Assembly (NCBI GenBank): GCA_024643555.1 | Contig: JAHEMQ010000013.1 | Span: 1-55,613, forward strand | Direction: 5' to 3' | DNA: 55,613 nt | Source of the DNA: Crocinitomicaceae bacterium | GTDB lineage: Bacteria > Bacteroidota > Bacteroidia > Flavobacteriales_D > Crocinitomicaceae | Part shown: positions 44,739 through 55,300 of the stretch, one piece after another | Layout of the letters: each line of letters opens with the position of its first letter | Numbering within the stretch: the stretch's first letter is position 1 | The notes under the pieces: model-generated | Database searches by the model: none | What the model saw: the letters and a program-made list of their open reading frames with translations, nothing else | What the model was told of the DNA's origin: nothing | Made by a program: the position numbers and the translations under genes

Positions 44739-45305
44739 ATGCTAATAGAAATTGAAGATAAAATCGTTACTACCGAATTATTCGAACGCAAATTTGTGTG
44801 TGATTTGAATGCCTGTAAAGGGGCTTGTTGTGTGGAAGGAGATGGTGGAGCGCCCTTAACTTTTGATGAAGTTTCCATCATTGAGAAAAATTATGAGGCC
44901 ATTTCGAAACACATGCGTCCGGAAGGAATTGCAAACGTAACAGAAAAAGGCGTTTATTATGTAGATGAAGAGGACCATCCTGCAACTACGTTAGTGAATG
45001 GACAAGAATGTTCATTTGTTTATTTTGACGAGTCAGGTATTACCAAGTGTGCCATAGAAAAAGCCTATTTGGAGAAGGAAATCGATTTTAAAAAACCCAT
45101 CTCATGTCATTTGTATCCAATTCGAGTGAAACAATTTAATGAAATCACTGCTTTGAACTATGAGGAATGGCATATTTGCAAACCAGCATGTGCTTGTGGT
45201 GAAAAACTTGATGTTCCCGTATTCCGCTTTTTAAAAGAGCCTATTATTCGTGCTTTTGGTGAAGCTTTTTATCAGGAATTGGAAATCATAGAAAAAGAAC
45301 TATAA
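44739..45305 (+). CDS. DUF3109 family cysteine-rich protein
   Basis: A 188-residue cytoplasmic protein of the DUF3109 family, widespread in Bacteroidota. Conserved cysteines: FVCDLNACKGACC near residues 19-29, then CAIEKAYL, SCHLYPIR near 125 and HICKPACACG near 146-154, the pattern of YkgJ-like Zn/Fe-S-binding proteins. Function unknown; a metal centre is likely. Transcribed alone, divergent from rimP, and closed by the bidirectional terminator that follows. Confidence 0.88.
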   Translation: MLIEIEDKIVTTELFERKFVCDLNACKGACCVEGDGGAPLTFDEVSIIEKNYEAISKHMRPEGIANVTEKGVYYVDEEDHPATTLVNGQECSFVYFDESGITKCAIEKAYLEKEIDFKKPISCHLYPIRVKQFNEITALNYEEWHICKPACACGEKLDVPVFRFLKEPIIRAFGEAFYQELEIIEKEL

Positions 45306-45321
45306 GCGAATTACAATAATT

Positions 45322-45357
45322 AAAAAAGCCCTTAAGTTTGAACTTAAGGGCTTTTTT
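45322..45357. terminator. Bidirectional terminator between DUF3109 and ctaD genes
   Basis: AAAAAAGCCCTTAAGTTTGAACTTAAGGGCTTTTTT: a long perfect inverted repeat with an A run on the left and T run on the right, so both strands read as stem plus T run. It stands 17 bp after the DUF3109 stop and 14 bp after the ctaD stop and should end both messages, including the act-cox operon. Confidence 0.95.
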
Positions 45358-45370
45358 ATTGTGTATTTTT

Positions 45371-47182
45371 TTAATGCTCTTCTTCGCCTTCTGCTAAAGG
45401 AACTGTTTGCGGAATAAAGTCCGTATCTGCTCCTGGCTTTGAATAATCATATGGCCATCTGTGCACTTCAGGTAAGGCTCCTGGCCAGTTCCCGTGGATA
45501 TGTTCCACTGGTGTGGTCCACTCCAAGGTATTCGCATTCCAAGGATTTTGTGGTGCTTTCGGACCTCTGAAAATACTATAAAAGAAATTGAATAAGAATA
45601 AAAGTTGTCCCAATGCTGCGACGATCGCAAAAATGGTAATGATCACATTTAAGTCCATCATCATGTCCGCAGATGGAGAGTCAAACTCCGTAAACACCGA
45701 ATAATCGTAGTAACGACGAGGTGCTCCAGCAAGTCCTACGAAGTGCATCGGGAAGAACACACCATAAGCACCAATTAAGGTAATCCAGAAATGAGCGTAA
45801 CCTAAACGCGTGTTCATCATTTTACCAAACATTTTAGGGAACCAATGATAAACTCCTCCGAACATTCCGAATACCGCAGACATTCCCATTACAATATGGA
45901 AGTGAGCCACAACAAAGTACGTATCATGCAAAGCAATATCCAAAGCTGAATCCGCAAGGATGATTCCTGTTACACCACCAGTGATGAACGTTGAAACCAA
46001 ACCAATTGCAAACAACATTGCTGGAGTCAAAACCAATGATCCTTTCCACAAAGTTGTTAAGTAATTAAATACTTTCACCGCCGAAGGAATGGCAATTAAC
46101 AAGGTGGTAAATACGAATACACTTCCTAGGAATGGATTCATTCCTGTCACGAACATGTGGTGACCCCAAACGATAAAGGATAGGAATCCAATCGCTAAGA
46201 TCGACCCGATCATCGCTTTGTATCCAAAGATTGGTTTGCGTGAATTTGTTGCGATGATTTCAGAGGATAGTCCCAATGCTGGTAACAATACAATGTAAAC
46301 CTCAGGGTGACCTAAGAACCAGAACAAGTGTTGATACAATAATGGTGAACCACCATGGTTTGCTAACATCTCTCCTCCAACAATGATGTCAGACAAGTAG
46401 AAAGAAGTTCCCGCTAAGCGATCCATTACTAATAACAATGCTGCCGATAAAAGAACTGGGAAAGAAAGTACCCCTAAGATTGCTGTTACAAAGAATGCCC
46501 AGATAGTTAGTGGCATTCTTGTCATACTCATACCTTGCGTACGTAAATTGATTACCGTTACAATGTAGTTCAAGGAACCAATCAAGGACGAAGCAATAAA
46601 GATCGTCATTGAGAACAACCATAAAGTCATTCCTAATCCAGATCCCGAAACTGCTTGAGGCAATGCTGATAATGGAGGATAAATGGTCCAACCAGCCATG
46701 GCAGGTCCTGATTCAACGAAAAGAGATACCAACATCAACAAAGATGAAAGGAAAAAGAACCAGTAAGACAGCATGTTCAAGAATCCTGATGCCATGTCAC
46801 GTGCTCCTAATTGCAAGGGAATAAGTAAGTTGGAGAAGGTTCCAGATAATCCACCTGTTAAAAGGAAGAATACCATGATTGTTCCGTGAATTGTCACCAA
46901 ACCAAGGTACATGTCTTCTTTCAATACGCCATTTGGCGCCCATTTTTCACCTAGGAAAAAGGATAAGAAATCAGAACTCTCACCTGGCCAAGCCAATTGA
47001 ATACGAAACAAGATGGACAAAATCATTGCCACGATGCCCATAAATACAGCAGTCATTAAGAACTGCTTACCAATCATTTTGTGATCTTGAGAGAAGATGT
47101 ATTTTGAGATAAAATTCTCTTCATGGTGACCGTGGTCTCCATGATGATCGTGTCCGTGTCCTTCGTGTGCTACTGAAGCCAT
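45371..47182 (-). CDS. ctaD: Cytochrome c oxidase subunit I
   Basis: A 603-residue heme-copper oxidase core subunit with twelve membrane helices, reducing oxygen and pumping protons. WFLGHPEVYIVLLPA near 288-302 holds the glutamate of the D-channel (A1-type) and a CuB histidine; HHMFVTGM near 340 gives two more CuB histidines; HDTYFVVAHFHIVMG near 420 holds the heme ligands. The N-terminus before the first helix is strikingly histidine-rich (residues 6-20). Follows coxB by 29 bp as the last gene of the act-cox operon. Subunit III and IV are not within the window. Confidence 0.96.
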   Translation of the reverse strand: MASVAHEGHGHDHHGDHGHHEENFISKYIFSQDHKMIGKQFLMTAVFMGIVAMILSILFRIQLAWPGESSDFLSFFLGEKWAPNGVLKEDMYLGLVTIHGTIMVFFLLTGGLSGTFSNLLIPLQLGARDMASGFLNMLSYWFFFLSSLLMLVSLFVESGPAMAGWTIYPPLSALPQAVSGSGLGMTLWLFSMTIFIASSLIGSLNYIVTVINLRTQGMSMTRMPLTIWAFFVTAILGVLSFPVLLSAALLLVMDRLAGTSFYLSDIIVGGEMLANHGGSPLLYQHLFWFLGHPEVYIVLLPALGLSSEIIATNSRKPIFGYKAMIGSILAIGFLSFIVWGHHMFVTGMNPFLGSVFVFTTLLIAIPSAVKVFNYLTTLWKGSLVLTPAMLFAIGLVSTFITGGVTGIILADSALDIALHDTYFVVAHFHIVMGMSAVFGMFGGVYHWFPKMFGKMMNTRLGYAHFWITLIGAYGVFFPMHFVGLAGAPRRYYDYSVFTEFDSPSADMMMDLNVIITIFAIVAALGQLLFLFNFFYSIFRGPKAPQNPWNANTLEWTTPVEHIHGNWPGALPEVHRWPYDYSKPGADTDFIPQTVPLAEGEEEH

Positions 47183-47211
47183 TTTATTTCTTTTAAAATA
47201 TTATACGAATC

Positions 47212-48441
47212 TTAATTTGCCATTGTTGTGTCTGCCATTGCAGCTACAGGTGCTACTGGAGCAGCCGCAGGAAAATACTTATCCTTAAACGTCTCTTTTT
47301 TCTTAGAGTCCATCCAAGCCTTGTAAGCTGCCTTGTCTTTTACGACCACAATCATTTTCATTTTGTAGTGCGCGCCACCACAAATCTTGTTACACATTAA
47401 AACATAGTTAAACGCTGGATTGTTTTTTTCCTTACGCATTTCTTCCGTTGTCATGGTAGGTGTAAACTTTAATCGCGTTGGCATACCTGGTACGGCGTTC
47501 ATTTGAGCGCGCATGTGCAAGAAAAACGCCGAGTGAATCACATCTTTTGCACGCAACGATATTTCGTATAGTTGTCCTTTGCATAAAACCAAGGTATCTT
47601 TCTGAATGATATCATCCCATGCTGATGCGTCTAGCTTTTTATTGTGATTTGCTTTCATTTGAGCTAACAAACGATACAATCTTTCCTTGCGTGATAAATC
47701 AGATCTTAATGCATTTTCTGTTGAATCGTTTAAGATGGTATCACGATTATTCAACAATTTTTGAATGATTCCGATGCCATTCGCTCCATTCATCATGTTT
47801 TTGATAGCTGAATCAATCGTATTCGACGTTAACAAACCTAATTCGTTGTTATCAGTCGTTAATTTATAATCGTATTTACCCAATGTATTGTCTTGTCCAG
47901 CGTAACGAGCGGTCCAATCAAATTGTTTAGAAAACAATTCCACACGAATCGCTTCTTTTCCTGTTGGAGCAACTAGATCATTCCATGTTTTCAATCCAAG
48001 GATGATAATCACCGCCAAAACGATCGCAGGAACTACCGTCCATAACATCTCTAATTTATTGTTATGTGGATAATAGAATGCTTTCACTCCCGGTTTTCTA
48101 ACATATTTATAGGTAAAGAAGAATAACAAGAAGTTCGTGAAAAAGAAAATCATAATGATAATTACGAAGTTCAAATTCAACAATGAGTCTGTTTCTTTTC
48201 CTTCAAGTGATGCAGCAATCCCACGACCAGTCCAACCATAAGTCACCATCAAATAGATGAAACTTATGAAGAGTGCTATCATGAATCCTAACATCATTTT
48301 AGCATTCAAGTTATTATCTCTACTACTAATTTCGTGCTCACCTGTTTTTCTCAGTTTGGCAGAAATCTCATACACACGAACTAATTGAGCAATTGCTATA
48401 GCTCCGAGGATGATGACGATTAATATGATTAATTTTTCCAT
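47212..48441 (-). CDS. coxB: Cytochrome c oxidase subunit II
   Basis: A 409-residue subunit with three hydrophobic helices (a start helix 3-22, then about 50-70 and 90-110, 130-150) and a periplasmic CuA domain. The CuA ligands are C350, C354, H358 and M361 in CNKICGGAHYKM plus an upstream His. K352 replaces the usual glutamate (whose main-chain carbonyl binds copper, so the site can still form). An insertion of about 90 residues (about 195-290, polar and Asn/Lys-rich) separates the last membrane helix from the CuA fold. No fused heme c domain, so electrons must come from a separate cytochrome such as ActE. Confidence 0.93.
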   Translation of the reverse strand: MEKLIILIVIILGAIAIAQLVRVYEISAKLRKTGEHEISSRDNNLNAKMMLGFMIALFISFIYLMVTYGWTGRGIAASLEGKETDSLLNLNFVIIIMIFFFTNFLLFFFTYKYVRKPGVKAFYYPHNNKLEMLWTVVPAIVLAVIIILGLKTWNDLVAPTGKEAIRVELFSKQFDWTARYAGQDNTLGKYDYKLTTDNNELGLLTSNTIDSAIKNMMNGANGIGIIQKLLNNRDTILNDSTENALRSDLSRKERLYRLLAQMKANHNKKLDASAWDDIIQKDTLVLCKGQLYEISLRAKDVIHSAFFLHMRAQMNAVPGMPTRLKFTPTMTTEEMRKEKNNPAFNYVLMCNKICGGAHYKMKMIVVVKDKAAYKAWMDSKKKETFKDKYFPAAAPVAPVAAMADTTMAN

Positions 48442-48464
48442 GATACTTTAACGATTGTTCTGAA

Positions 48465-49652
48465 TTAAATTTCGTGGTGAATACTTTCATCCAAGAATGG
48501 ATGGTTTACTGGTGTTAATGGTTGTTTTGTCAAGTTTCTCAATACCATGAAAGCAAAGAAACCTAACATCAACAAAGCCATACCAATTTCTAATGCACCA
48601 ATGCTTGCGTTTGCTCCCAACGTTCCTGCTGAAACCATGATGTACACGTCTAACCAGTGTCCGGTCAAGATAACCAATCCAACGAATGTCAAGATACCTG
48701 CGTTTCGTTTTGCATCTCGAGACATCAAGATCAACATTGGAAAAGCAAAGTTGATGATGAACATAGAAAAGTACAACACTTTAAAGTTTGCGATACGTGT
48801 CATGTAATACGCCACCTCTTCACCGATGTTTGCGTACCAAATTAACATGAACTGTGAGAACCACAAATAGGACCATAAAAACGACGTAGCAAACGTCCAT
48901 TTTCCTAAGTCATGGATGTGAGAGTCGTTCACTTTTTGTAAGTAACCAAGTTTTTTCAAATACAAGGTAGTCAACACAAGAACCACCATCGTTGAGCACC
49001 ACATTCCTGCGAAAGTATACCATCCAAACAAGGTAGAGAACCAGTGAACATCAATTGACATTAACCAATCCCATGCAGAGGTTGAACTAAATACAGCAAA
49101 GAACACTAAAAACATCGCTCCTTTTTTGTAGTTCTGGAAGTGTAAATCCGTTCCACCAATACGATCCTCTTCTGCTGATCTCTTTTGGAAACCACGTAAG
49201 AAGATGATGTAAGTAGCGAAGTATACAAGTGTTCTAATCCAGAAGAAAACTGGATTTAAGTAGGCTGCTTTATTGGCAATGATTTCGTCATGTTCCAACA
49301 CTTTCGAATCCATCCACAAATAGATATGTGCACCATCGTTCAACGTGATAACTAATAAAACCAATCCAAGGACACCCATACCGTAAGGTAAGAAACCAGC
49401 AACACCTTCAATTACCCTTTTTACAGAAGCGTACCATCCTGTTTCCGTTGCATATTGCAATGACAAAAAGAACAATGCACCTAATCCTAGAGCGAAGAAG
49501 AAGAATCCGCTGATTAATCCACTTGCTAAGAAACGTGTTTTGAAATGGTGGTCGCCAAATGTAGTAGCGATACCCACGATAGTCAATAACAATCCGACTG
49601 CCATCAGTCCGAATGTTACATTTTTTGCTTTTTTAGTAATTTGAAATTCCAT
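48465..49652 (-). CDS. actF: Alternative complex III subunit ActF
   Basis: A 395-residue inner-membrane protein with about ten helices, the second NrfD-like subunit (ActF) of alternative complex III, which oxidises menaquinol and reduces a cytochrome c or oxidase. Segments such as WDWLMSIDVHWFSTLFGWYTF, described here as one of its conserved loops, and NFAFPMLILMSRDAKRN are characteristic. It follows actE by 13 bp and precedes coxB by 23 bp. Typical length for the family. Confidence 0.9.
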   Translation of the reverse strand: MEFQITKKAKNVTFGLMAVGLLLTIVGIATTFGDHHFKTRFLASGLISGFFFFALGLGALFFLSLQYATETGWYASVKRVIEGVAGFLPYGMGVLGLVLLVITLNDGAHIYLWMDSKVLEHDEIIANKAAYLNPVFFWIRTLVYFATYIIFLRGFQKRSAEEDRIGGTDLHFQNYKKGAMFLVFFAVFSSTSAWDWLMSIDVHWFSTLFGWYTFAGMWCSTMVVLVLTTLYLKKLGYLQKVNDSHIHDLGKWTFATSFLWSYLWFSQFMLIWYANIGEEVAYYMTRIANFKVLYFSMFIINFAFPMLILMSRDAKRNAGILTFVGLVILTGHWLDVYIMVSAGTLGANASIGALEIGMALLMLGFFAFMVLRNLTKQPLTPVNHPFLDESIHHEI

Positions 49653-49665
49653 TTCTTACTCGAGT

Positions 49666-50409
49666 TTATGGTTTAACCGCGGTTGTATCAGATACGACAG
49701 CAGAAGCTACCGCTTTTCCTGTTGCATCAAATTTTCCGTAGTCTTTATTTTGGAATTGACGAACGTAATGTACTAATGTCCAAATTTCTTTTTTCGATAG
49801 AATCATACCATGAGAACCCATGTTACCTTTTCCGTAATAAATCGAGTAGAACATTTGTCCGTCCGATAAATTCGTTAAAGTTGCATAGTTTGGTACTCCT
49901 TGATAAGCTCCACTTACCACCATCGGACCCTGACCGTCACCTTTTTCACCGTGACAGTGCTGACACATTGCGGTAAACAATTCTTTTCCTTTGGCCATTG
50001 TTTTCTCTGCATTTGCTGCTGTCAAAGGCAACATGTTTCCATCAGCTGCTGCCAATGTATATTCATCTGCAGTAGAAACATCCCATCCGTATAATCCATG
50101 GGATTCTCTGAATGCTACATTTGGTTTTCTAAAGTAAGGCAACATCATTTTCACTTCAGCAGAGTCCGTTCCGTAGTAAGGAATGGTATTTCTTGCTGGA
50201 ATTCTAGCAGACAAAAGCACTTTTTTAGATTCATCGATACGTCCTCTCACTTCTCCATAGTCCACATAAGGTTCAATGGATGGTGTACGATACATATCAG
50301 GTGCGTATTCAAAACCTGGGCTATCCGCATCAGATTTACATGAATTGAGCAATAACAACGATAACGTTAACGCAGACGTACCTATAATTGCAAATACATT
50401 TCTTTTCAT
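49666..50409 (-). CDS. actE: Alternative complex III mono-heme cytochrome ActE
   Basis: A 247-residue lipoprotein cytochrome c. Lipobox LLNSC with Cys24, a heme motif C149-x-x-C152-H153 (CQHCH), and candidate methionine ligands in GNMGSHGM. It transfers electrons from the Act complex to cytochrome oxidase. The N-terminal region before the heme (residues 30-130, containing MYRTPSIEPY) is the ActE-specific part. An Ala/Thr-rich tail follows the heme domain. Between actD and actF. Confidence 0.93.
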   Translation of the reverse strand: MKRNVFAIIGTSALTLSLLLLNSCKSDADSPGFEYAPDMYRTPSIEPYVDYGEVRGRIDESKKVLLSARIPARNTIPYYGTDSAEVKMMLPYFRKPNVAFRESHGLYGWDVSTADEYTLAAADGNMLPLTAANAEKTMAKGKELFTAMCQHCHGEKGDGQGPMVVSGAYQGVPNYATLTNLSDGQMFYSIYYGKGNMGSHGMILSKKEIWTLVHYVRQFQNKDYGKFDATGKAVASAVVSDTTAVKP

Positions 50410-50423
50410 CTTACGTTCGTTTC

Positions 50424-50960
50424 TTAATTAATTTCTTTTTTGTCTAATTCAAAGAATCCTGTTTCTTTCAACATCTCATCTAAATCTGCTTCAGAAATTC
50501 CGTGATTTTCATTCAAACGGATTTCCATCACAAACTTGTCATCAGTAGTGCGAGGATCTGGGTTTTGTGCTGGCATTCCAGGCAATGTTTTGTTACGTAA
50601 CAAGTACGTGATTGCCATTCCGTGTGCTGCACACAACACCGTAAACTCAAAACTAATTGGAACGAATGCAAGCATGTTATCCAAATAGCTAAAGTTCGGT
50701 TTACCACCAATATTCATTGGCCAGTCCGTTACCATAAAGAAACGCATTCCTAAGGTTGCCACTGTTAATCCAGTTAAACCATATAAAAATGCCATAATTC
50801 CCAGACGTGTATTTTTCACGCCAATAATCGGATCAATTCCGTGAATTGGAAATGGAGAAAACACTTCAGAAATTTTGACGCCTTTCGAAACGAGTTTTTT
50901 TGCACTGTCTTTCAATGCCTCGTCGTCGTCATACATTACATAAATTACTTTATCTGACAT
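50424..50960 (-). CDS. actD: Alternative complex III subunit ActD (DUF3341)
   Basis: A 178-residue protein of the DUF3341 family with an N-terminal cytoplasmic alpha-beta domain (IYVMYDDDEALKDSAKKLVSKG) and two membrane helices (about 55-78 and 98-118), followed by a short acidic C-terminus. ActD is a structural subunit of the complex between ActC and ActE; its role is not known in detail. Gene spacing of 10-14 bp from both neighbours. Confidence 0.93.
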   Translation of the reverse strand: MSDKVIYVMYDDDEALKDSAKKLVSKGVKISEVFSPFPIHGIDPIIGVKNTRLGIMAFLYGLTGLTVATLGMRFFMVTDWPMNIGGKPNFSYLDNMLAFVPISFEFTVLCAAHGMAITYLLRNKTLPGMPAQNPDPRTTDDKFVMEIRLNENHGISEADLDEMLKETGFFELDKKEIN

Positions 50961-50970
50961 ACCCTAGGGA

Positions 50971-52359
50971 TTAATGGTGTTTGTGATAATCTGGTGATTC
51001 TTTGTACGATTGTCCTGAACCTTTCAAAATTGTTTTTACCTCGTTCAAAGCCAAAACTGGGAAGAAGCGAGCAAACAATAAGAAGAATACGAAGAACAAT
51101 CCAATTGTTCCTACATACACACCGATATCGATGTGACTTGGGAAGTGCATACTCCATGCAGCTGGAATATAGTCACGGTGAATGGATGTCACGATGATGA
51201 CATAACGCTCGAACCACATCCCGATGTTTACGACAATCGAAATGAAGAATGTGAACAATAAACTTCTTCTTAATTTAGGAATCCACATCAACTGTGGAGA
51301 GATTACGTTACATGTCATCATAGACCAATATGCCCACCAGTAAGGACCAGTTGCACGGTTGATGAATGCATAGGATTCATATTCCACACCTGAATACCAA
51401 GAAATGAACAACTCCGTAATATAGGCAGTTCCAACAATGGAACCTGTAACCATGATGACGATGTTCATGTATTCAACGTGTTTTGTATGGATATACGCCT
51501 CAAGACCCATTGCTTTTCTCATGACCAACAATAGTGTTTGTACCATCGCGAATCCTGAGAATACCGCTCCTGCAACGAAGTATGGAGGGAAGATCGTTGT
51601 ATGCCAACCTGGAATAACCGAAGTAGCAAAGTCAAAGGATACAATAGAGTGAACCGAGAATACCAATGGAGTTGCTAAACCTGCCAATACAAGAGAAACC
51701 AATTCGAATCGATTCCAATGTTTTGCACGTCCAGACCATCCAAAGGCCAAAATTGAATACATTTTCTTAGATAACGGTTTTTTAGCGCGGTCGCGAATCG
51801 TTGCGAAATCCGGTATCAAACCAATGTACCAGAACACCAAGGATACGGATAAGTAAGTTGAAATCGCGAATACGTCCCAAAGCAATGGAGAGTTAAAATT
51901 CACCCACAATGAACCGAATTGGTTTGGCAATGGCAATACCCAATATCCAACCCATAAACGTCCCATGTGAATCAAAGGAAACAATCCTGCCATGAATACG
52001 GCAAAAATGGTCATCGCTTCTGCTGAACGGTTAATCGCCATTCTCCATTTTTGACGGAACAATAACAATACCGCTGAGATCAATGTCCCTGCGTGTCCAA
52101 TACCTACCCACCATACGAAGTTGGTAATATCCCAAGCCCATCCGATGGTTTTGTTCAGTCCCCAAACACCGATACCTGTTCCTAATAAGTATAGAATACT
52201 TCCGACACCATACAAACCGATGATTAGTGCAATACCAAAAAGTGTGTACCACATTTTTGGTGCTTTGTCCTCAATTGGTCGACAAACATCTTCTGTAATG
52301 TCATGGTAGGTCTTATGACCTAATATGAGGGGTTCTCTGATTGCTGCTTCCTTTTGCAT
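50971..52359 (-). CDS. actC: Alternative complex III subunit ActC (NrfD-type)
   Basis: A 462-residue integral membrane protein of the NrfD/PsrC family with about ten helices. ActC forms the quinol site and contacts the iron-sulfur part of ActB; WWVGIGHAGTLISAVLLL and PLPNQFGSLWVNFNSPLLWD are typical parts of the fold. Overall length matches known ActC. Follows actB by 18 bp; the cytoplasmic N-terminus and periplasmic C-terminal histidine-rich tail (DYHKHH) lie where expected. Confidence 0.94.
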   Translation of the reverse strand: MQKEAAIREPLILGHKTYHDITEDVCRPIEDKAPKMWYTLFGIALIIGLYGVGSILYLLGTGIGVWGLNKTIGWAWDITNFVWWVGIGHAGTLISAVLLLFRQKWRMAINRSAEAMTIFAVFMAGLFPLIHMGRLWVGYWVLPLPNQFGSLWVNFNSPLLWDVFAISTYLSVSLVFWYIGLIPDFATIRDRAKKPLSKKMYSILAFGWSGRAKHWNRFELVSLVLAGLATPLVFSVHSIVSFDFATSVIPGWHTTIFPPYFVAGAVFSGFAMVQTLLLVMRKAMGLEAYIHTKHVEYMNIVIMVTGSIVGTAYITELFISWYSGVEYESYAFINRATGPYWWAYWSMMTCNVISPQLMWIPKLRRSLLFTFFISIVVNIGMWFERYVIIVTSIHRDYIPAAWSMHFPSHIDIGVYVGTIGLFFVFFLLFARFFPVLALNEVKTILKGSGQSYKESPDYHKHH

Positions 52360-52377
52360 TTCAGTTATTTAAATTGA

Positions 52378-55300
52378 TTAATGATGTTGTTTGTTTGATG
52401 CGTGATTTGCTTCACTTTGAATCTCACTTAATAAGCTGTTTTCCTCGTTACGCACTTTCACTTGGTACCAAACATTTGGTTTAACACCTACTTCTTCCAA
52501 TGCTTGGTAAGCACGGTTATTTTCAGATTTAGAACGAATCATTGATTTCAAGTCATTCCAGTCTCCAACTGTAATTGCATGTGTAGGACAAGCATCTGAA
52601 CAAGCTGTTGCAAATTCACCATCGATGATTTCTCTCGCTTCTTTCTTCGCTGTTAATTTGGTAGATTGAATGCGTTGAACACACAATGAGCATTTCTCCA
52701 TGACACCACGTGTACGAACGGTTACATCTGGATTCAATACCATGCGACCTAAATCGTCTTGTGCTGGATTCACTTCAGTGAATTTCTTGTAAGATGGGTA
52801 ATTAAACCAGTTGAAACGACGCACTTTATAAGGACAGTTGTTTGCACAATATCTTGTACCGATACAACGGTTGTAAGCCATTTGATTTAAGCCTTCATTG
52901 CTATGTGTTGTTGCCGCAACTGGACAAACTGTTTCACACGGAGCATGGTTACAGTGGTGACACATTAATGGCATGTGAACTACTTTCGGATTCTCTGCAG
53001 CTAATTCTGCTTTATCGTAAGAGAAGTTCTTTTTATCTTTTCTTGTTCCAACTGCAGCCTCTTCATCTGATGCAAAGTAACGATCAACACGCAACCAGTG
53101 CATTTCACGACCTCTTCTTACCTCATCCTTCCCAACTACTGGAACATTGTTTTCTGATTGACACGCGATTAAACACGTTCCACAACCAATACAAGAAGAA
53201 AGGTCAATGCTGATTCCCCAACGGTGACCGATTTTCTCAACTGGATGTGCCTCCCACAAATCAAATTCAGAAACTGGTGCTTCAACGTGATTTCCGTGAG
53301 CATCCAATTTTTGAAGTGTATGAGCAGGATTGTATGCTTCTTTATCGTTATTCTGATAAATACCCAAAGTCGTTTCCCGTACAATAGAGTAACGACCCAT
53401 AACCGTATGGTGAATTTGAGTTGCTGCAATTGGATATACTCCTTCTGCAGAACCTACTGTCGCTGCTGCTGAATATTCAAACGTAGCCCCACTCGTAATC
53501 ATTGCATAAACATTTGCTCCAATCGGCGTGCGATTTCCTGCCTCGTTTAATACATGTCCACCGTACTCTTTCGTTTGGAAAGCTGCTTTACCAATTTTCT
53601 CGCTATTTGCACCGCGACCATATCCTAATGCGATACCAATCGTGTTTAATGCTTGTCCTGGCAACGGATAAACTGGTAGAGTCACGCTTTTTCCATTTAC
53701 CTTAACTGTCGTTAAGTTCAATCCATGTTCCTGGTCGTATGTTGTAACGAAACCTTTCGCTTTCATTTCAACCGGATTCATAGTAATATAGTTATCCCAT
53801 GTTACTTTTGTAATTGGGTCTGGTAATTCTTGTAACCAAGGATTGTTGGCATGCATACCTGTTCCAATACCTGCCTTTTGGTAGAAAGAAACTTCCACGT
53901 CAGCAGATTTTGGTAACGCAGCTAATTTTGCATCTGCATAAACCAAAGCACTTGGAACAACTGCTTGAGGCATCACACTATTGTGGATTGCCATCGCGAA
54001 GTCCGCTGTTGGAAATTTCGCTGCAAACGTTGCTTTGATATAATCATAAGCCACAGATGAATCTTTTCCACCACGTGTTGCGGTTCCGTTCCAAACCAAT
54101 AAGGACTCTAGTGCAGAAGCTGTTCCTTCACCAAGAGGACGAATCGTCGGTTGTGATAAAGCGTACTCGCTTGCTTTCGCTTCAAAATCAGACCAAGATT
54201 CCAAAGCATGGAAACCTGGACAAACATAAGAGCAAAGTGCAGCTGTTTCGTCTGCATAAGCTGAGATTGCTATAGACGTTTTGATTTTTTTCAATCCTTT
54301 TGCAAATGCATCACCATTTGGTAAGGTATAAACAGGATTCACGTCCATCATCAATAATACATCCGGACCATTACCTGCAACTACGTCTTTTACCAATTTA
54401 GATACTTTCGCATCTTCTGATTGGAACAGATTGATTGGATTTGATAAATCGATGGTTGTTCCGTACGCTTTTAACAAGCTGTTTAACTTGTTTGTCAACT
54501 GTTGAACGCCAATATTATTAGAACCAGAAACTACTAATGATTCATTTTTGGATTTTTTCAATGCTTTAATGGCAACTTCCACCGCAGCTTTCGTTGACGG
54601 ATCTGTATTGCTTAAATCAGAAGAAACACCTGGATTTCCACCTAATGCTTTGATCATATAAGCAAGTACAGTTGCTTGTTCAGACGGCTTAATCATTCCG
54701 CGGTAATCAGCGTTTGACCCAGTGACTGACATTACTGTCTCAAATTGAATGTGTTTCGACATCCAAGCAGCATCCGGGTTGCGTGTTGCCGCATATTGAC
54801 CTGTATTCTCAGTTGAGATTAACCAAGAGTTTAAGAAGTCTGCATCTAAAGAAACGATTGTCTTTGCTTTAGAGAAATCGTAACTTGGAATGATTCTAGC
54901 TCCGAAATTCAATAAGTTTGCTTCACGCATTCCAGCGTAAGAAACAGCATCGTATTGAATGTGTTGGAATTTGTTTCCAGTTTCTCCATTCATAGCTACA
55001 GACATTTCAGCAATGGCACGCTTCATGGAAGGGCTAATCACCGTGTTTGTCAATAAAGTAACTGATTTCGCCGATTTAAGCGCTGAAGAAATGGCTTTGT
55101 CAATGGAAGACCAAGAAGCATTTGTTCCACCTGCTGTCGGTTGGGTTAAACGCTCTCCATCATATAAACTAAGAACAGATGCAACGATTTGTGGATTGAC
55201 ACCACCTTTCGTAAAACCAAAGTCTTTGTTTCCTTTGATAAAAATCGGACGTGCCTCGCGCGTTTTGACTAAGATACTTGCATATGAATTACCATCATAG

